The position numbers and the translations under genes were made by a program. Below are positions 45,600 to 57,696 of a stretch of 64,000 nucleotides of DNA, piece by piece. The notes under the pieces are model-generated. The model was not told where the DNA came from. It made no database searches and saw only the letters and a list, made by a program, of their open reading frames with translations. Within the stretch, counting starts at the first letter, position 1. Each line of letters opens with the position of its first letter. This DNA is from Alosa alosa. Lineage: Eukaryota; Chordata; Actinopteri; Clupeiformes; Clupeidae. Location of the stretch: contig NC_063189.1 in assembly GCF_017589495.1 (NCBI RefSeq), positions 46,458,406-46,522,405 of the forward strand. The letters are read 5' to 3'.

Positions 45600-46590
45600 T
45601 CCGTCTACCCTGGCGCTGAGTGGTTTGCCCGCGATGGTATTCCAGCCTATGCCTAAGGTCTCCTGGGCCCCAGCCAGGTTGAGATGGTGGGGCCTGGGGC
45701 ATCTGGGCTCGGGGGTATCGACCCCTCTAACGAAAGGCTGATGAGCCTGCTAACTCATGGGCATATCGCCTCGCTGCTTGGGCCTCCTGTAGCATCATCA
45801 ATGCACCAGAGCCGAACATGGCAGAAGGTTCAACCGGCAACCCGACAAGAGAACTACGGTCTGTCAGCTGAAGTCGGGACTGTGATAGCCACAGATGACT
45901 CCTTGCCACCCAAAATGCAGCCATAGCGCCCCCTGCTGCCACAGCCTGTTCTTTCATTGCTGTTGCAAGGAGGGAAGAGACGAGCCGAACCTCCTCCATT
46001 GACTCCTCAGTGCCACGAGATAAATGCCGGAGGTACAGTGACAAAATAGCTGCAGTGTTGGCCAGTTTCATTTGAACCGCCATTGCACTGTGCACCCTAA
46101 GCAGCAAGCTGTCCATTGTCCTGCAGTTCCTACTCGGACAGCTTGTCCGGCCCAATGCCGACTGTGCTGATGATACGAAAGCAGTCAGTGACTGATCAAG
46201 TGGCGGAGGACGATCGCAACCAATGCGCACGGCCACGCTGACATTGGCTAGCCGCTGGCTGACAGAGGACCATCATCGTGCTGCTGCTGGTGAGCTGAAC
46301 TGTGCCAAGATCACAGCCTCAAAGTCCAGCAGGAGGGGGACCCCAGCCGACACTGGCCGAGATGCATCCTCCTCCTCAAACCGTGATGGAGGGGGGGGTG
46401 TGTCCTCAGGCAACGTGAGCTCTAAGGCCATTGCTGCCCGGCCCAGAACCTCTCTGAGCTGGGAAACTGCTGGTAGCTCTGGTGGCTCTGGCCCGATTTC
46501 GGCCGATGGTCTTCCCTGACCTGCTGCCATCATACTCTGTCCATCAGAAGGAGACAGAGAGAGCACATCAACACCAGAGTCCTCACCCAT
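45600..46590 (-). pseudogene. DIRS gag-like region
   Basis: The frame at 45727-46236 has LDQSLTAFVSSAQSALGRTS, LANTAAILSLYLRHLS and AQAARRYAHELAGSSAFR, which fits the gag-like first ORF of fish DIRS elements. Upstream, 46273-46590 carries an acidic, Pro-rich segment in another frame. The nucleic-acid-binding tail runs into the RT deletion near 45600. Confidence 0.65.
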
Positions 46591-47488
46591 ATGTGTTTCA
46601 AGGAGAGGCTCCTCCGCCGTGGGTGTACCCTGGGAGGAGAGCGCATTGCTCCGGTCAGAGGAGTCAGTCCTCTGCCGCTTGGGAGCATTACCGTCGTTTA
46701 CCCATAAAAAAATGGAAACGGGCCTCCCTTGTGCAGAAGGGCATTATAAAACAATCCATGCATGTCGCTGGGTTATTCCTTGCGGCCTCAGCATGTCAGA
46801 AACCCAAGCACCTAATACATTTGTCATGTCCATCTTCCATGGGCAATGTAACTGCACATGCCACACAAGCGTGAGTGGGAGGATTGGCCATAGCCAGACC
46901 CTTACAGTGCACTGTTTAGAATACACTTACCTGTTTGATTGTCGTAAACAATATTTCCTTTTTTTTTTTTACCCTTTAATACAAAATGAGACCTTGCGTG
47001 GTGTTTTTTTTTTTTTACGCCACGTCTGGCCACAAGGGTTTGTGTGAGCTTAAGCAGCTATGGAGTCTGCACGTTCGCAGCTCATATGCACCATCTCGCG
47101 GTCTGTGACAGGTGGAGGACAATCAGGCAATTGCCTGGGCCTCGCACCCAGTCTCCTCGGCCGCGTTAACCACACAACGTGTGTAATACGCTGTACGGAG
47201 AAACTTACCCGATAGTAGCCTAGTTCAGACGGAGGAGAACAAACAAGCTGATGCCTGCCTTGTATGCAATCCGTTGTTCGGACTGGCTACCTGATTGGAA
47301 ACAAAGTCGCAACAGTAAGGAGAATGAATGGATACAACCACCAGAGAGAAAGCCTTGCGACAGTTCTCCCACTACTCATCTGCGGCTTCAGCGGCAGGCA
47401 AGCGGCTGTTGTGCCATTAACGTTAATTGGGTTATTAATTATTCTTACCTTGTCTTCGAGTCACGCACGTCCGTGTGAAGATCAAAAA

Positions 47489-47647
47489 AGCACTAACCTC
47501 ACGCCAACACAGGTGTTTTAAACAACACTAATCACGTGGCCGGTGCCACCGGTGTGTCTTAAAGAATCCACGTATCCACGTTGCACGATCCGGTAGATCA
47601 ATTCCCCCCATACATATGGAATATGTAATGGGTGGAGAGATAGTCTC
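47489..47647. repeat. DIRS right inverted terminal repeat
   Basis: Reverse complement of the left repeat with scattered differences, including an insertion CGTGGATTC and a G-run length change. Confidence 0.88.
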
Positions 47648-48628
47648 GATACGATAGAGAACATTGTAATTTTTTCCATGAATCTTTGCTTTAATAATGA
47701 CGGATCAGTTCAGTTAGTTCAGTTAGTTCAGTTATATTCAATGCAAATACCTTCATTCCACCATGTGCAGACCTCCACTATAAATACAGCTTAACTATTT
47801 TTGCCCTGAATTCAGGAACATTATCTTATGGAGGCTTATGCAAATCAGTCATTTACCCTAAAGTGAAACGTGACTTCTCAGGATGGGTTTGTATCTCCAG
47901 TGATTATTTAAATAGTTACCAGACTAAACAGATTCCCTATATCTGTTTGGCAGTAGTGTTGCACAAGACATGGGGACAATTGCACTCAAGGTTGATAACT
48001 GTGCAGAATGAAAAGATGTTTTTGCTGTGCTATATTGTATGTATTATATTCCGTAGTAAATATGCATAAATATCTCCTTAGCTCCATGAATCTTTAAAGA
48101 CTTTTCTATATGTGATGTGCTGAAAAGCTTACAGACCAGGATGCACAAGGCACATTCCAGTCTAAGGGCATTGTCCCTTTTCTCTCCCTTCACCTGCAGT
48201 AACAAAAAAGTAATTTGTTTGCAGAATGTGGGAAATAACACAACCCTTGCAATGGCTGTTTTAACAGCCAACACAAAGGGCTCTGCATTTTTTGAGGTAG
48301 CTTATTACTATTATGGTTAACATAAAACCACCTACTGTACATACACTTACTGACTGAGGACGAGTTAAATACATTCATTTCATATGAGACAACATGTGGA
48401 TGATGATTTTCACAATTGTTCAGCCATAGCTGACTTACACCTGTCTACAAAAGCAGGTGTCAGTGAACAGATTTCCTCTTTCGGCTCTGCCCCAGCCACT
48501 ACTAAGAAACTTGAACCGCTAATACAGATCACACACGCAACACACAGAGGCTGTGGATTTGACTCTAAGGGGACACTAATGTAACCAGGGGCCAAAATAG
48601 TTTTGAATGCCTAACTCATACTATTTAA

Positions 48629-48889
48629 AGGAGAATTCCGGCAAATTTTCACATAGATCTCTGTTTCTTGAGTTGCTGCAGCCAACAGCTAAGGCTACAC
48701 TCTACAGTGCTACACTCTGGGGGCATGTCCATGAGCCCCCATGTTCAGAGTGTAGCACTGGCAGCTGTAGCTGTTGGCTGCAGCAACTCGAGCTAGGTAG
48801 AACCGACTGTTTACGGGGGGTTCCATACCGACAGTACTCGGTGACCTCGAAAAACAGAGATCTGTGTGAAAAATCGCTGGAATTCTCCT
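48629..48889. mobile_element. TTAA-flanked fold-back MITE, 261 bp
   Basis: AGGAGAATTCC and GGAATTCTCCT ends lie directly inside TTAA (48625-48628, 48890-48893). The inner arms GTTGCTGCAGCCAACAGCTA and GTGCTACACTCTG repeat in inverted form, so nearly the whole element can fold on itself. Confidence 0.85.
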
Positions 48890-48916
48890 TTAAGAGCCAT
48901 TAACCCCAAGACCAAT

Positions 48917-49870
48917 GGGCCTCATTCACCAATATCTTCCTAAGAATTTTCTTAACTGTGTTCTTAAGAAGGTCCTATACGAAAACTCTTGGGCAGATTC
49001 ACGAAGGTGTTCTTAAACCTCAGAATCGTTCGCAGTTTTGTTCTTATCATGCTGAATCCCATTTCTTCTTAAGTTGATGGGGCGTGCCAATTGTTCTTAA
49101 TTAGCATAGTTGAACGCCCTGTCAATTACCATAAAAGGGCATGATACTGCAGTGTGCACTCAAATTGAGGCTGAGGCACCAGCTTTCATTTGTATCACAG
49201 TGTTTCCCATATATTGACTTATTTGTTGCGGTCCTCCACAATATCAACATTGACCACCACAAAATGATTTTCCAGGTTGTATTAAATTGTGCTTAAATCT
49301 GGTAAGCATCATAACCACACTGTGCTAATTGTTAAAAAAAACTGTTGTATTCAAGTTAATTCTTCAAACCAACCACCACAAATGGAATTCCATTCTGTGG
49401 GAAACACTGTACCATATATTATAAACTGAGCAAGACAATTTTGATTACCGTATATGACACATGCTTTGAAGTGAAAGCAATGCTGCAGGAATTGAACAGT
49501 AAAGTGAGTCATTATATAAAAAGTGAAAGTGTTATTTGTTGTGTTATTTATTCTAAAATACATTAATGCTTTGTAAAATAGTGGGATTTATTTTATTGAA
49601 AAATAATTATAATATATTTATTCAAAAATATCCTAAATGATAAAATATATAGTTGTAATTTAAATTCTATTATATTTTACACCTGCAATGCAATAACCAT
49701 TGATTTTGTACAAACAAGTCAGTTCTCAAATGTGCATAAGAATGCTCTTGAGTGTTCGTAGATTCTGTTCTTACCTAAGAACAAGACAACATTGGTGAAT
49801 ACCATAATCTTCGTAAAAACTGCGTAAGTGGGTTTTAAGAACAAATTTCTTTGGTTGGTGAATGAGGCCC
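48917..49870. mobile_element. Inverted-repeat DNA transposon, 954 bp
   Basis: Ends are GGGCCTCATTCACCAA and TTGGTGAATGAGGCCC, with AAT on both sides (48914-48916, 49871-49873). The inner parts share TTCTTAAGAA-type words. A 3-bp duplication fits PIF/Harbinger-like elements. No transposase. It contains a hAT-like MITE at 49198-49409. Confidence 0.75.
49198..49409. mobile_element. Nested hAT-like MITE, 212 bp
   Basis: CAGTGTTTCCCA at the left and TGGGAAACACTG at the right. The inner sequence (ACCACCACAAATGGAATTCC) matches the inverse of the 38272-38565 element. A clear target duplication is not seen. Confidence 0.7.
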
Positions 49871-50802
49871 AATGACTATAATGAAAACTGAAATGAACCC
49901 TGATGACATCGTTCTTCATGTCGTTATTGTTGTAGTTTATATGTGGATTTTGGTATTCATATTAGCTAGTGATATTTTTTGCCGGTATTGTTATAGTTAT
50001 CGTTCTTGCTGTGAACGACCCTTTGCACTGTGCTCAAAAGTAAAGCCAATACTCGTTTTGGTCTGCACTTGGTCTCTTTTCAGTGCAGTTTGATAGAGTC
50101 TGAACTAAATTACAGACAGCTTGTATGTCTCCCCCTTAAAACCTCAGTCAGAGGACAATTTTAAACGGCTCTCTCAGGAGTACTCTCCCACTGCTATTGT
50201 GTGTGTCATCTGTCACCAGATATCTGCCATGTCAAATGGGAAACTTTCACTTGGTTTCTCAACTGAACAAAATGGAGCCTAACTGGATAATACTCTTTTC
50301 TGTCCAAGGACAGTCCAGAGCAATGACAGCTGACATAAAAACCTGATTTCGGGTTGTAGAATTTACAGCAGTATTTTTCTTTGTTGATTTTAGGCTTTGA
50401 GGCTTTCCATGGTCTGCCCTCCAGAGTTAGTACACTAGAACATTGCATTTCCTATGGCCTCATACAATATCTCAATTATTTTAAATAGATCTTAATTTGG
50501 GTTTCGTTTTTCGGTGGGGCCGTTATATCTGAACGACATAAACGGTCATATGGAAGTCCAAACTTAGCCGGTTGTTCTACTGCAACCCCCCCGCCCTAGT
50601 ATTTCCTCCGAACATTATGTAAATGTGCTGTGTCTGAATGAAGCGTAGAACCTGCGGTCAAAATTCGCACCTCGTGAGAGGGCGTGTCGATGACGTTTCT
50701 TTCGTGCGTCTATGTGGTGGGGGCACTTAAATCTGACTTAAGGCCATAAATCCCAATGTCATGATGGAGTGGCATAGTGCTGTACAGAAAATCTCCAATC
50801 TG

Positions 50803-50871
50803 GATCATAGCTGATGAGGACAACGTTGAAGACTGACACAGTGCACAGCAAGTAGTTCATGACCAGCCACA
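50803..50871 (-). pseudogene. Partial duplicate of receptor exon 2 (TM3)
   Basis: Sixty-nine bases match 52357-52425 of exon 2 with five differences and no gap. The copy reads WLVMNYLLCTVSVFNVVLIS then YD, then leaves the family (PDWRFS). The changes are Asp to Asn at the amine-binding position, Ala to Val, Ile to Val and one silent change. It has neither the exon's 5' half nor its splice donor, so it is a fragment within intron 2, on the same strand as the gene. Confidence 0.85.
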
Positions 50872-52333
50872 TCTTTCTTGTAAACTAAGGTTTCAAATAC
50901 AGCTGGTTACTCAATTTCAAAGAAGATACACATCTGTGTTGCTTAATACTGACGCCATCAGCGCAGTCATTGGTTGTGTTCAACAGCACTCCTAACCATA
51001 CTCCTCTGTCATTGATTGTATAAAGCCCACCCCATGGCAAATAAATGGTTGTGATTGGTTCCTGGGTTTTTGGTGATTTGGACATGGGCTTGAATGGGAA
51101 AGTGGCTAGATAGTTCAGAAAGCGTACCACCTATGGGAGGGAGTGAGGCTAAAACATAACTATAGCGAAATGAGAGAGCAGTGACCCCACCCGGTCTTGA
51201 AGCCAAGTCTCCGGAGCACTAACCATGCAGCTTGACTGCAACGCCAAAGTGGCAGGCTCTTTGGCAGTCAGAGCGCATACTCAACCGTAGTGATGACACT
51301 CTGTCACAATGACCACTAGCATTCCACACTCACCCCTATTCATTTTGGCATCATTTTGACATCAAATAATCTGAAGCGTTTTAAACCTTTATGTGGCCAT
51401 TGTTTATTTTCAGAGAAGTACATCGTTGTAGACAGTCTCATACACCAGACTGTCTCTATAACCTAATGGAGGTCATAAACTCACTTTATGACCCCATAAT
51501 CAAAATATTTCTAAACCTTTGCTAAAAATCATGTCATCATGAACATGTGACATTGCACAGGAGAGAAGTAACCATATTGACAAAGAAAAGCTGGAAGGTA
51601 ATCTGGCCCATGGGAAGGCCAAAGATATTATAAAAATATTCAGTCACCACCGACCAAAACCTGCACTCAAACTCGAAATACTGCACATTCTCAACTTTCT
51701 AGGCGCAGCTACCAAACGATTTACCGTGTTTCAGCCTGTTGTGCAAAGACATATCTATGTCATTAAACTGTTTTTGAGGATGCGCAGACCTAACAGGAAT
51801 AGGAAACTGGTTCAAATTGACTTCATTTCTCTCCATTCAAGTCTTACAACGTGGCTCTGTCCATTTCTTTTGTTGTCAAGGGGCCAGGCAGATCTGCAGA
51901 GCAAATTCAAATGTGCTCACAGATTTGTCTGGGTTCACTCTAAAACATGTTTAGTCACCTGTGTGAACACAGTCGTAGGTCTACTGCAACTGTATTTTAT
52001 CAGCCTGATCTACAGTCAGTAGCCTTAAACCTTCAACTCTCTAGTGATTGCAATATGATTAAAGTAACCCATGTCCCTGGTAACCCATTTAATCAATACA
52101 GCAGAAATCATAAGGACCGATATCAATCCAATTATTGCAGGTAGGCATAACATGTATTCCAAAAGATTACATGGAATTAAAAGGCACTGCCTTAGCAACA
52201 CCATAAGATTTCCAGGTGAAGCATAATGGTCTTAGACAATGACATATACAGGCAATATCTAGAATCAATCAATAGGGGACTTTGTCACATTGGTTCTAAG
52301 CTTAGGCTACTTCTCTCTCTAGCTCTCTCTTAC

Positions 52334-52500
52334 CGCTTGGGTAACAGACTGGAAACGATCATAGCTGATGAGGACGATGTTGAAGACTGACGCAGTGCAC
52401 AGCAAGTAGTCCATTACCAGCCACAGCTTACACAGTCCCCTACCCAACATCCATCGACCAGAGAGGATGTATGGGATGTACACAGGAATGCAGAAAACAC
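52334..52500 (-). CDS. hrh3-like: Histamine H3-like receptor, exon 2 (TM2 end to TM3)
   Basis: TTCACCTAG acceptor and GTAAGA donor; 167 bases, phase 1 in and phase 0 out. It encodes GVFCIPVYIPYILSGRW (end of TM2 and first loop), the TM3 cysteine that bonds loop 2 (GLCKLW), the amine-binding Asp of TM3 (LVMDYLLCT), and ISYDRFQSVTQA, with DRF in place of the usual DRY as in H3 receptors. Intron positions match those of HRH3/HRH4 genes as I know them. Confidence 0.93.
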
Positions 52501-52885
52501 CTAGGTGAAATGAAATGTTATTCTTAATAGTTTTATAATGAAGTAAATCTCTCTATCAAATATTTGATTTACTCTTATTGTCTGAAGCTACTTTCTTTCA
52601 GAATATGGTAGCCTAATAACTGAATCATAGCCTACCGTCTGTTTTGAAATTCCCAGAGCGAGTGATTCGTGGCTTTAATGAGACATGCGAGTGTCCCTTA
52701 CGGACACTTTAAACCAACAGGAAACACAAATAAATAGCCTCTATCTTCAGCCATCGTATCCTGTTTGTAGGCTACTATTAGACTAGAGACATGTAAAAAA
52801 TAGCCTATCTCATACCATGCAACATATTCTTACATTGTATCAAATATCATGAAATATACAGGATGAAGGTGATGTGCCTACTCAC

Positions 52886-53132
52886 CAAGAAGAAAATCGG
52901 ATATCGCCAAATTCAAGAAAAAATAGTTACTTTGCCTCCTTAAACTTTTGTCAACTTTGAAGGCAAATATGACCAGCGCGTTGCCCGAGATCGTCACAAC
53001 TACCAACGTGACCATCATCACCGCCAGAATAACCATCACCGGTCCGGCAAAAGTGGACTCATCTATTAATTTTGTGGAGTTGTTGGCCATAACATTCCGT
53101 GTGGCGTTTAGGACAGCTGCGTCACCTCCCAT
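52886..53132 (-). CDS. hrh3-like: Histamine H3-like receptor, exon 1 (N-terminus to TM2)
   Basis: From ATG at 53132 to the donor GGTGAGTAG: 82 codons plus one base. The N-terminus carries two N-glycosylation sites (NAT, NST). TM1 has GNALVIFAFKVDKSLRRQSN and TM2 has YFFLNLAISDFLLG with the conserved sodium-site Asp. The start ATG is the first in frame and gives an N-terminus of normal length. Intron 1 (52501-52885) is only 385 bases. No clear TATA box was found upstream. Confidence 0.92.
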
Positions 53133-53904
53133 TATCGTCGCGCATCAAACAGAGAAGATGCTGTTGTAACTGACAATAAGTAACCAAAAGCGTCAAAAAG
53201 TCAAACTACTACACTAATCCTTTTTAATTCGACTTTGAGTACGCTCATTCATGTGTGCATCGTTCATGCATTCGTTCGCGACGCTCCACACGTCGTCTTC
53301 ATTTGCCCATCTGGCCCTAGCAAGTGAGGTCCGCTGCTGTGTGGAAGTGTGAATGACCGCTGTCAAATATGACATGCGCCGAACATAGTATTTCTTTTCC
53401 GCCCACTTCTATCCTAACGTGAATGACTGAATGAGGTTAATAAATATTGTTTGAACTAACTCTTAAAATGGCTATAGGACCTATCAATGCACCAAACTGC
53501 GGAATTGCTGTAGTTATAATTGTGGCCAAATGTGTTGCTACTTCCACAAAAAAAAGAATTATCTAAATTATCAGAAATAATTTGAAATGGACAAAAGTGA
53601 TCACTTTCAACAAGTAGCTCTGTTGCTCAAACGAGGCTATAGAGGAGGGCCTGGGTGGTAAACGCAAATCCTAGGGATGTCTGCCTCCTTGTTGTTCCTG
53701 TCAAGGTTGCCATCAACAGACATACTGTAGGCAAGATAAAATAGGCTACAATATAAAAATATACATTAACACTTGAAGAGAGGGAAGGAATAGTGCAATA
53801 TCAGTATAGTCTGAGATTTAAGATTTAAATATAAATATTTGAATTGTAAGATTGAAGTATACATGAGGTAGATGAGCAGAACAGTGTTGATTGACTCTGT
53901 TCAG

Positions 53905-54145
53905 TGTAGGGTGGGGGCTGTTTCTGAGCGTTCAACAGAGTGACTGCTTGGAGGAAAGGTCAGCTACAGCTCCTCTCTGCAGCCTAATTGTCTGTTGCAG
54001 TCTGGCCCTCATGTCCTCAGGGATGGACTGGGACTAAAAAAAGGCCCTGGACTTTCTTCCAAACAGGCCCACTACCATTTATGCAAATACGTAGTTGTAA
54101 TCTCCAGAATCTCACATCATGCTATTGTGGTAGAAACGTCTAGAC
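53905..54145. repeat. Duplicated block, copy 1
   Basis: GGGGGCTGTTTCTGA, CAACAGAGTGACTGCTTGG, GGATGGACTGGGACTAAAAA and CATCATGCTATTGTGGTAGA recur at 55850-56594. Relative to copy 2, this copy lacks about 140 bases after GACTGCTTGG. The left part resembles a LINE 3' region common in fish. Confidence 0.75.
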
Positions 54146-54492
54146 CAGTGTTTCTCAAACTTTTTCAGACCAAGGACCACTTATCCAATAAAAAACCCTC
54201 ACGGACCACCTAGCTAAAAAAAGAGTAGTACCTACTTCAAAAGTATATTACACAATAGGCCTACTCACTGAACCACCTTGCTTATTGTCTTGCACCTTGC
54301 TTATTGTGTCAGAGGATTAATATGATTTAAACTAGCATAGCTTACATAGGCAATATTGCAGAACTGTTTGGATTTACATACAAGTTGGTTCAATATTGCA
54401 TCTATACTATATTTTACCACGTCTGCTCGCGGACCACTTGGGATAGCTTGCGGACCACCATTGGTCCACGGACCACACTTTGAGAAACACTG
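54146..54492. mobile_element. hAT-type MITE, 347 bp
   Basis: Ends CAGTGTTTCTCAAACTTTTT and AAAGTGTGG-type inverse ending GAGAAACACTG, with a perfect 8-bp target duplication GTCTAGAC (54138-54145, 54493-54500). No transposase. Confidence 0.92.
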
Positions 54493-55570
54493 GTCTAGAC
54501 AAATAGACAATGCAACTCTGCAATATTTTATCATTCAATAATGAGGCAACAACCTGTCTGTTGGAACCAGTTTCTGCTAGGGGATGCGCTGAAACCTAAC
54601 ATAGCGCACATGAGCGCACCCCGGCCTAGACCCTTAAAATCATCAGATCGGTTCTGATGGTTGCTAAACACACCATCTTAAGTTTGAGACGGACAGAAAT
54701 ACTAAAGAGTGGCCCGTCTTTTGTTCTATCATGTGTGTCTAGGCCTATCATGTGTGAGGTAGTAGTCCACTGTATTCATCAACAGTGTTCTAAACTCAAT
54801 AAAATTGCAGAGCTGTACTCAAAGCTGCCATATTGTTCATCACCACAAAATAGGGTTGCCAACTTTCTGATATGAAAATAAGGAACGAGGGGGTGGCTAT
54901 AGACTTCAGTACACTGGCATCCAGTTCAGTTAGGCTACTTGGGGTATTGATATAAGCTATGTGGTGTGTGTGAGTTGCAAGACGTATATCAAAAAATGAT
55001 GTATGATGTATTGTTTTACTAAATCGTGCAACATTTTACAAAATTGTGGGCCCGTTTACTAAATCTGTCAAATGAATGCACTAAAATGAGTCACTATTTA
55101 CTAAAATGAATGCATAATATACTACATTTGTGGTGTTTTTTCCTTGTTTCAATAACACATTTATATATTTCTATAAGTTGTATAAGTCTCAGGACTACTG
55201 CATTTATTAATAGGTATGGAAAAGTGTGACATTTATTGTAAGCTGAACTGTCAGCCTGGGGGCGGGGAATGAGACATGGGGAGACAGATTAAATGTTAAA
55301 GTAGGGGAGTTAAAAACAGACTAAATGTGTTAAAGGTGTGAATCAACAGGAAAGGTAAACTCACATCTTTTTCCTTTCAAATACGGGACGATTCCGTATT
55401 TTACGGAACGGTTGGCAACCCTACCACAAACGTTTTAAGTTCACTCAACTAGTTTCCCAGTTATTGATTATTTAGACAAGATTAGCTCTTAGTATGAGTA
55501 GAACTGACCCCCAAACTCAATTGAGTGGACTGAAATTACGTCTGACGTAATAATGACATGCAGCTTCATA

Positions 55571-55830
55571 AGGTTCATTTATTCCACTGCTTGGTTGAAT
55601 TTCCCATTGTCCTACGTAATTTAGAACGACCATTAACCGTATGTTATTTGCACACCTATGAAGTAGATCCATTTTTTTTGGCCGTATCACACTTATACTG
55701 TATATTAATTCGCTGAACTCGTTGTGAAGTTTAAATGTCACGTTGCATCCGAGCTGTAAAATGCAGACGTTCAGAACATAGCAACATTGTAGCATATGAT
55801 GGAGGTGGCCTTTAGCTAGATGGATGGCAA
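55571..55830. repeat. Dispersed repeat, copy of 38203-38822 family
   Basis: TTTATTCCACTGCTTGGTTG through TAGCATATGATGGAGG. It is uninterrupted at the point where the 38.2 kb copy has a hAT-like insertion. Confidence 0.7.
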
Positions 55831-55849
55831 CAGGCTATGTAAAATATTG

Positions 55850-56162
55850 ATGTGGGGGCTGTTTCTGAACGTTCAACAGAGTGACTGCTTGGGGAAAGAA
55901 GCTGTCTTTGTGTTGGTTGGTTTTGGCGAACAGTGCCCTGTATCGCCTGCCAGAGGGAAGGAGGTTGAACAGTTTGTGACCAGGATGTGAGGGGTCTGCA
56001 GAGATTTTTGCTGCCCTTTTCCTGACCCTGGACCTGGAAAGGTCAGCTACAATCATCCTCTCTGCAGCCTAATTGTCTGTTGCAGTCTGGCCCTGTCCTC
56101 AAGGATGGACTGGGACTAAAAAAAGGCCCTGGACTTTCTTCCAAACAGGCCCACTACCATTT

Positions 56163-56196
<34 letters not shown>

Positions 56197-56594
56197 CTGT
56201 CTATCATAATACAGTCTACAGCTCTAAGCCAGTGAAATTATCACATTCAAAATAGCCAGTCAGATTTTACAAAAATGAACATTACTGATTAATGATTATA
56301 ATTTAGCCTTGTGCCTTCATTAAAATAAATCTGTCATTCATACATTCTGTCATTCATCTTGATTCATATAATAGGCTACTGTGCAGCCTGGCTGCCTACT
56401 CAACTAATGTTAGCTTTGTGATTGCAGTTGCATAGACCAACGTCAATTGCATCAGTTAGCTGTGGGTTAACCAACAAAAACAATCAAGATATCTTAGGCC
56501 TACCACAAGGGAACCAACAGAGCGATTCCTTGCAAATACGTAGTTGTAATCTCCAGAAGCTCACATCATGCTATTGTGGTAGAAACGTCTAGAC
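55850..56594. repeat. Duplicated block, copy 2
   Basis: Homologous to 53905-54145. It carries the 55905-56040 segment missing from copy 1, and an extra 366 bases (about 56164-56529) starting with a CA microsatellite, between CATTTACG and TGCAAATACG. Confidence 0.75.
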
Positions 56595-57696
56595 CAGGGG
56601 TCGGCAACCTTTTTTGCCTGGAGAGTCACTTTTACCAATTTTTTTTTTTTTTTTTTATCTCAGAAGAGCCACATAAAGACATTTATGTAAAGAAAGATAT
56701 TTAACGTACAGTTACTTTCATTCAACAGAGGATTTTTAAATACACTTTCTACTAGTTTTAAAAGTAGGCCTAATGTGCAAGTAACTTGAAATGTAAAGTG
56801 GAATGACAGAAGTAGGCCTATATTTTCCCCTATTTTTCCGGTGTCCTTTGGTATGCAAAGTAACATCATAGTTAACAACACAACACTCCATTTTCGTTGA
56901 CATGTCATTGGCAAAATTGAATATTAGGCCTACCAGAGATTAGATTTGGTGATGGTCTTGGAGTCTGGCTGGCTCATATTCAGTGAGGGGAAGTTTCATG
57001 CAAGAATTGAGGCTGTCACCATTTAAGGCCTACTCCACCCAAAACTGTCATATCCATGACGCCAACTAAATACCATGGCATTGTGTTGGCGTTATGGATG
57101 TGACAGTTTTGCGCGAAATTGCCCTTAAACGTGAGCGCAGGTTTGTCTTTATATTTTTCATATGTGAGAAATATGTCTCACATGCAAGTGGAACCGAACA
57201 GGATTAACACAGCAATACTAACTCGTTGCAGTGTGCGATATATAACGGGCAGTTCATTTCACGTTTTCAGAATTAGTCTTCGGATGGAAACTTTCCCATT
57301 TCAGGCAGCTTGTGTTCGCGCTCGCAAGCTGTGGTCGCTGACGTTTTCTTATCTAGCCTACAGCAAGCGCACACATCAACAATAACAATCAAAGTGTTCT
57401 CGTTGACTGAAATGGAAGGAAATCGGTGATTTTGTTTGATATTGACATAGCAACGAACCGCGAATGTAACAATATTGTGCAGGCTACCGGTTACGGAGTC
57501 AAGTTAGGTGGAAAGTTATATGGGCTAAATTACTCAGATAGACAAAATATTATATTTTGAAAATGAACGAACTAAAATAAAATGCATTTTAATTAAATAG
57601 ACTAGGCCTACTCATTAATTATTTTCAAAAGCTGAGCCGCATCAGAGGGATCAAAGAGCCGCATGCTGCTCAGGAGCCGTGGGTTGCCGACCCCTG
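56595..57696. mobile_element. hAT-type element, 1102 bp, no intact transposase
   Basis: Ends CAGGGGTCGGCAACC and GGTTGCCGACCCCTG are perfect inverted repeats. The left flank GTCTAGAC and right flank CCCTAGAC agree at 6 of 8 bases. Inner words AGAGCCACA and GAGCCGC match a widespread hAT family. It contains a 100-bp TTAA-bounded hairpin at about 57023-57128. Confidence 0.85.

Larger units (their letters stand above)
42875..47662 (-). mobile_element. DIRS-type tyrosine-recombinase retrotransposon, 4.8 kb, internally deleted
   Basis: Inverted terminal repeats of about 157 bases (42915-43071 and 47489-47647) bracket minus-strand frames in the order gag-like, RT/RNase H, tyrosine recombinase. An internal complementary region near 43105-43206 pairs with both outer ends, the DIRS hallmark. 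DIRS elements integrate through a circular intermediate with a tyrosine recombinase rather than an integrase, so no target duplication is expected. Several frameshifts, loss of most of the RT N-terminus and loss of the recombinase middle make this copy dead. Confidence 0.9.
27993..52333 (-). other. hrh3-like: Intron 2 of the histamine H3-like receptor gene
   Basis: A 24,341-base intron with a GTAAGA donor at 52333 and TTCATTCAG acceptor at 27993. It is packed with nested transposons, a plus-strand SAMD3-like gene fragment, and a partial copy of exon 2. Confidence 0.85.
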
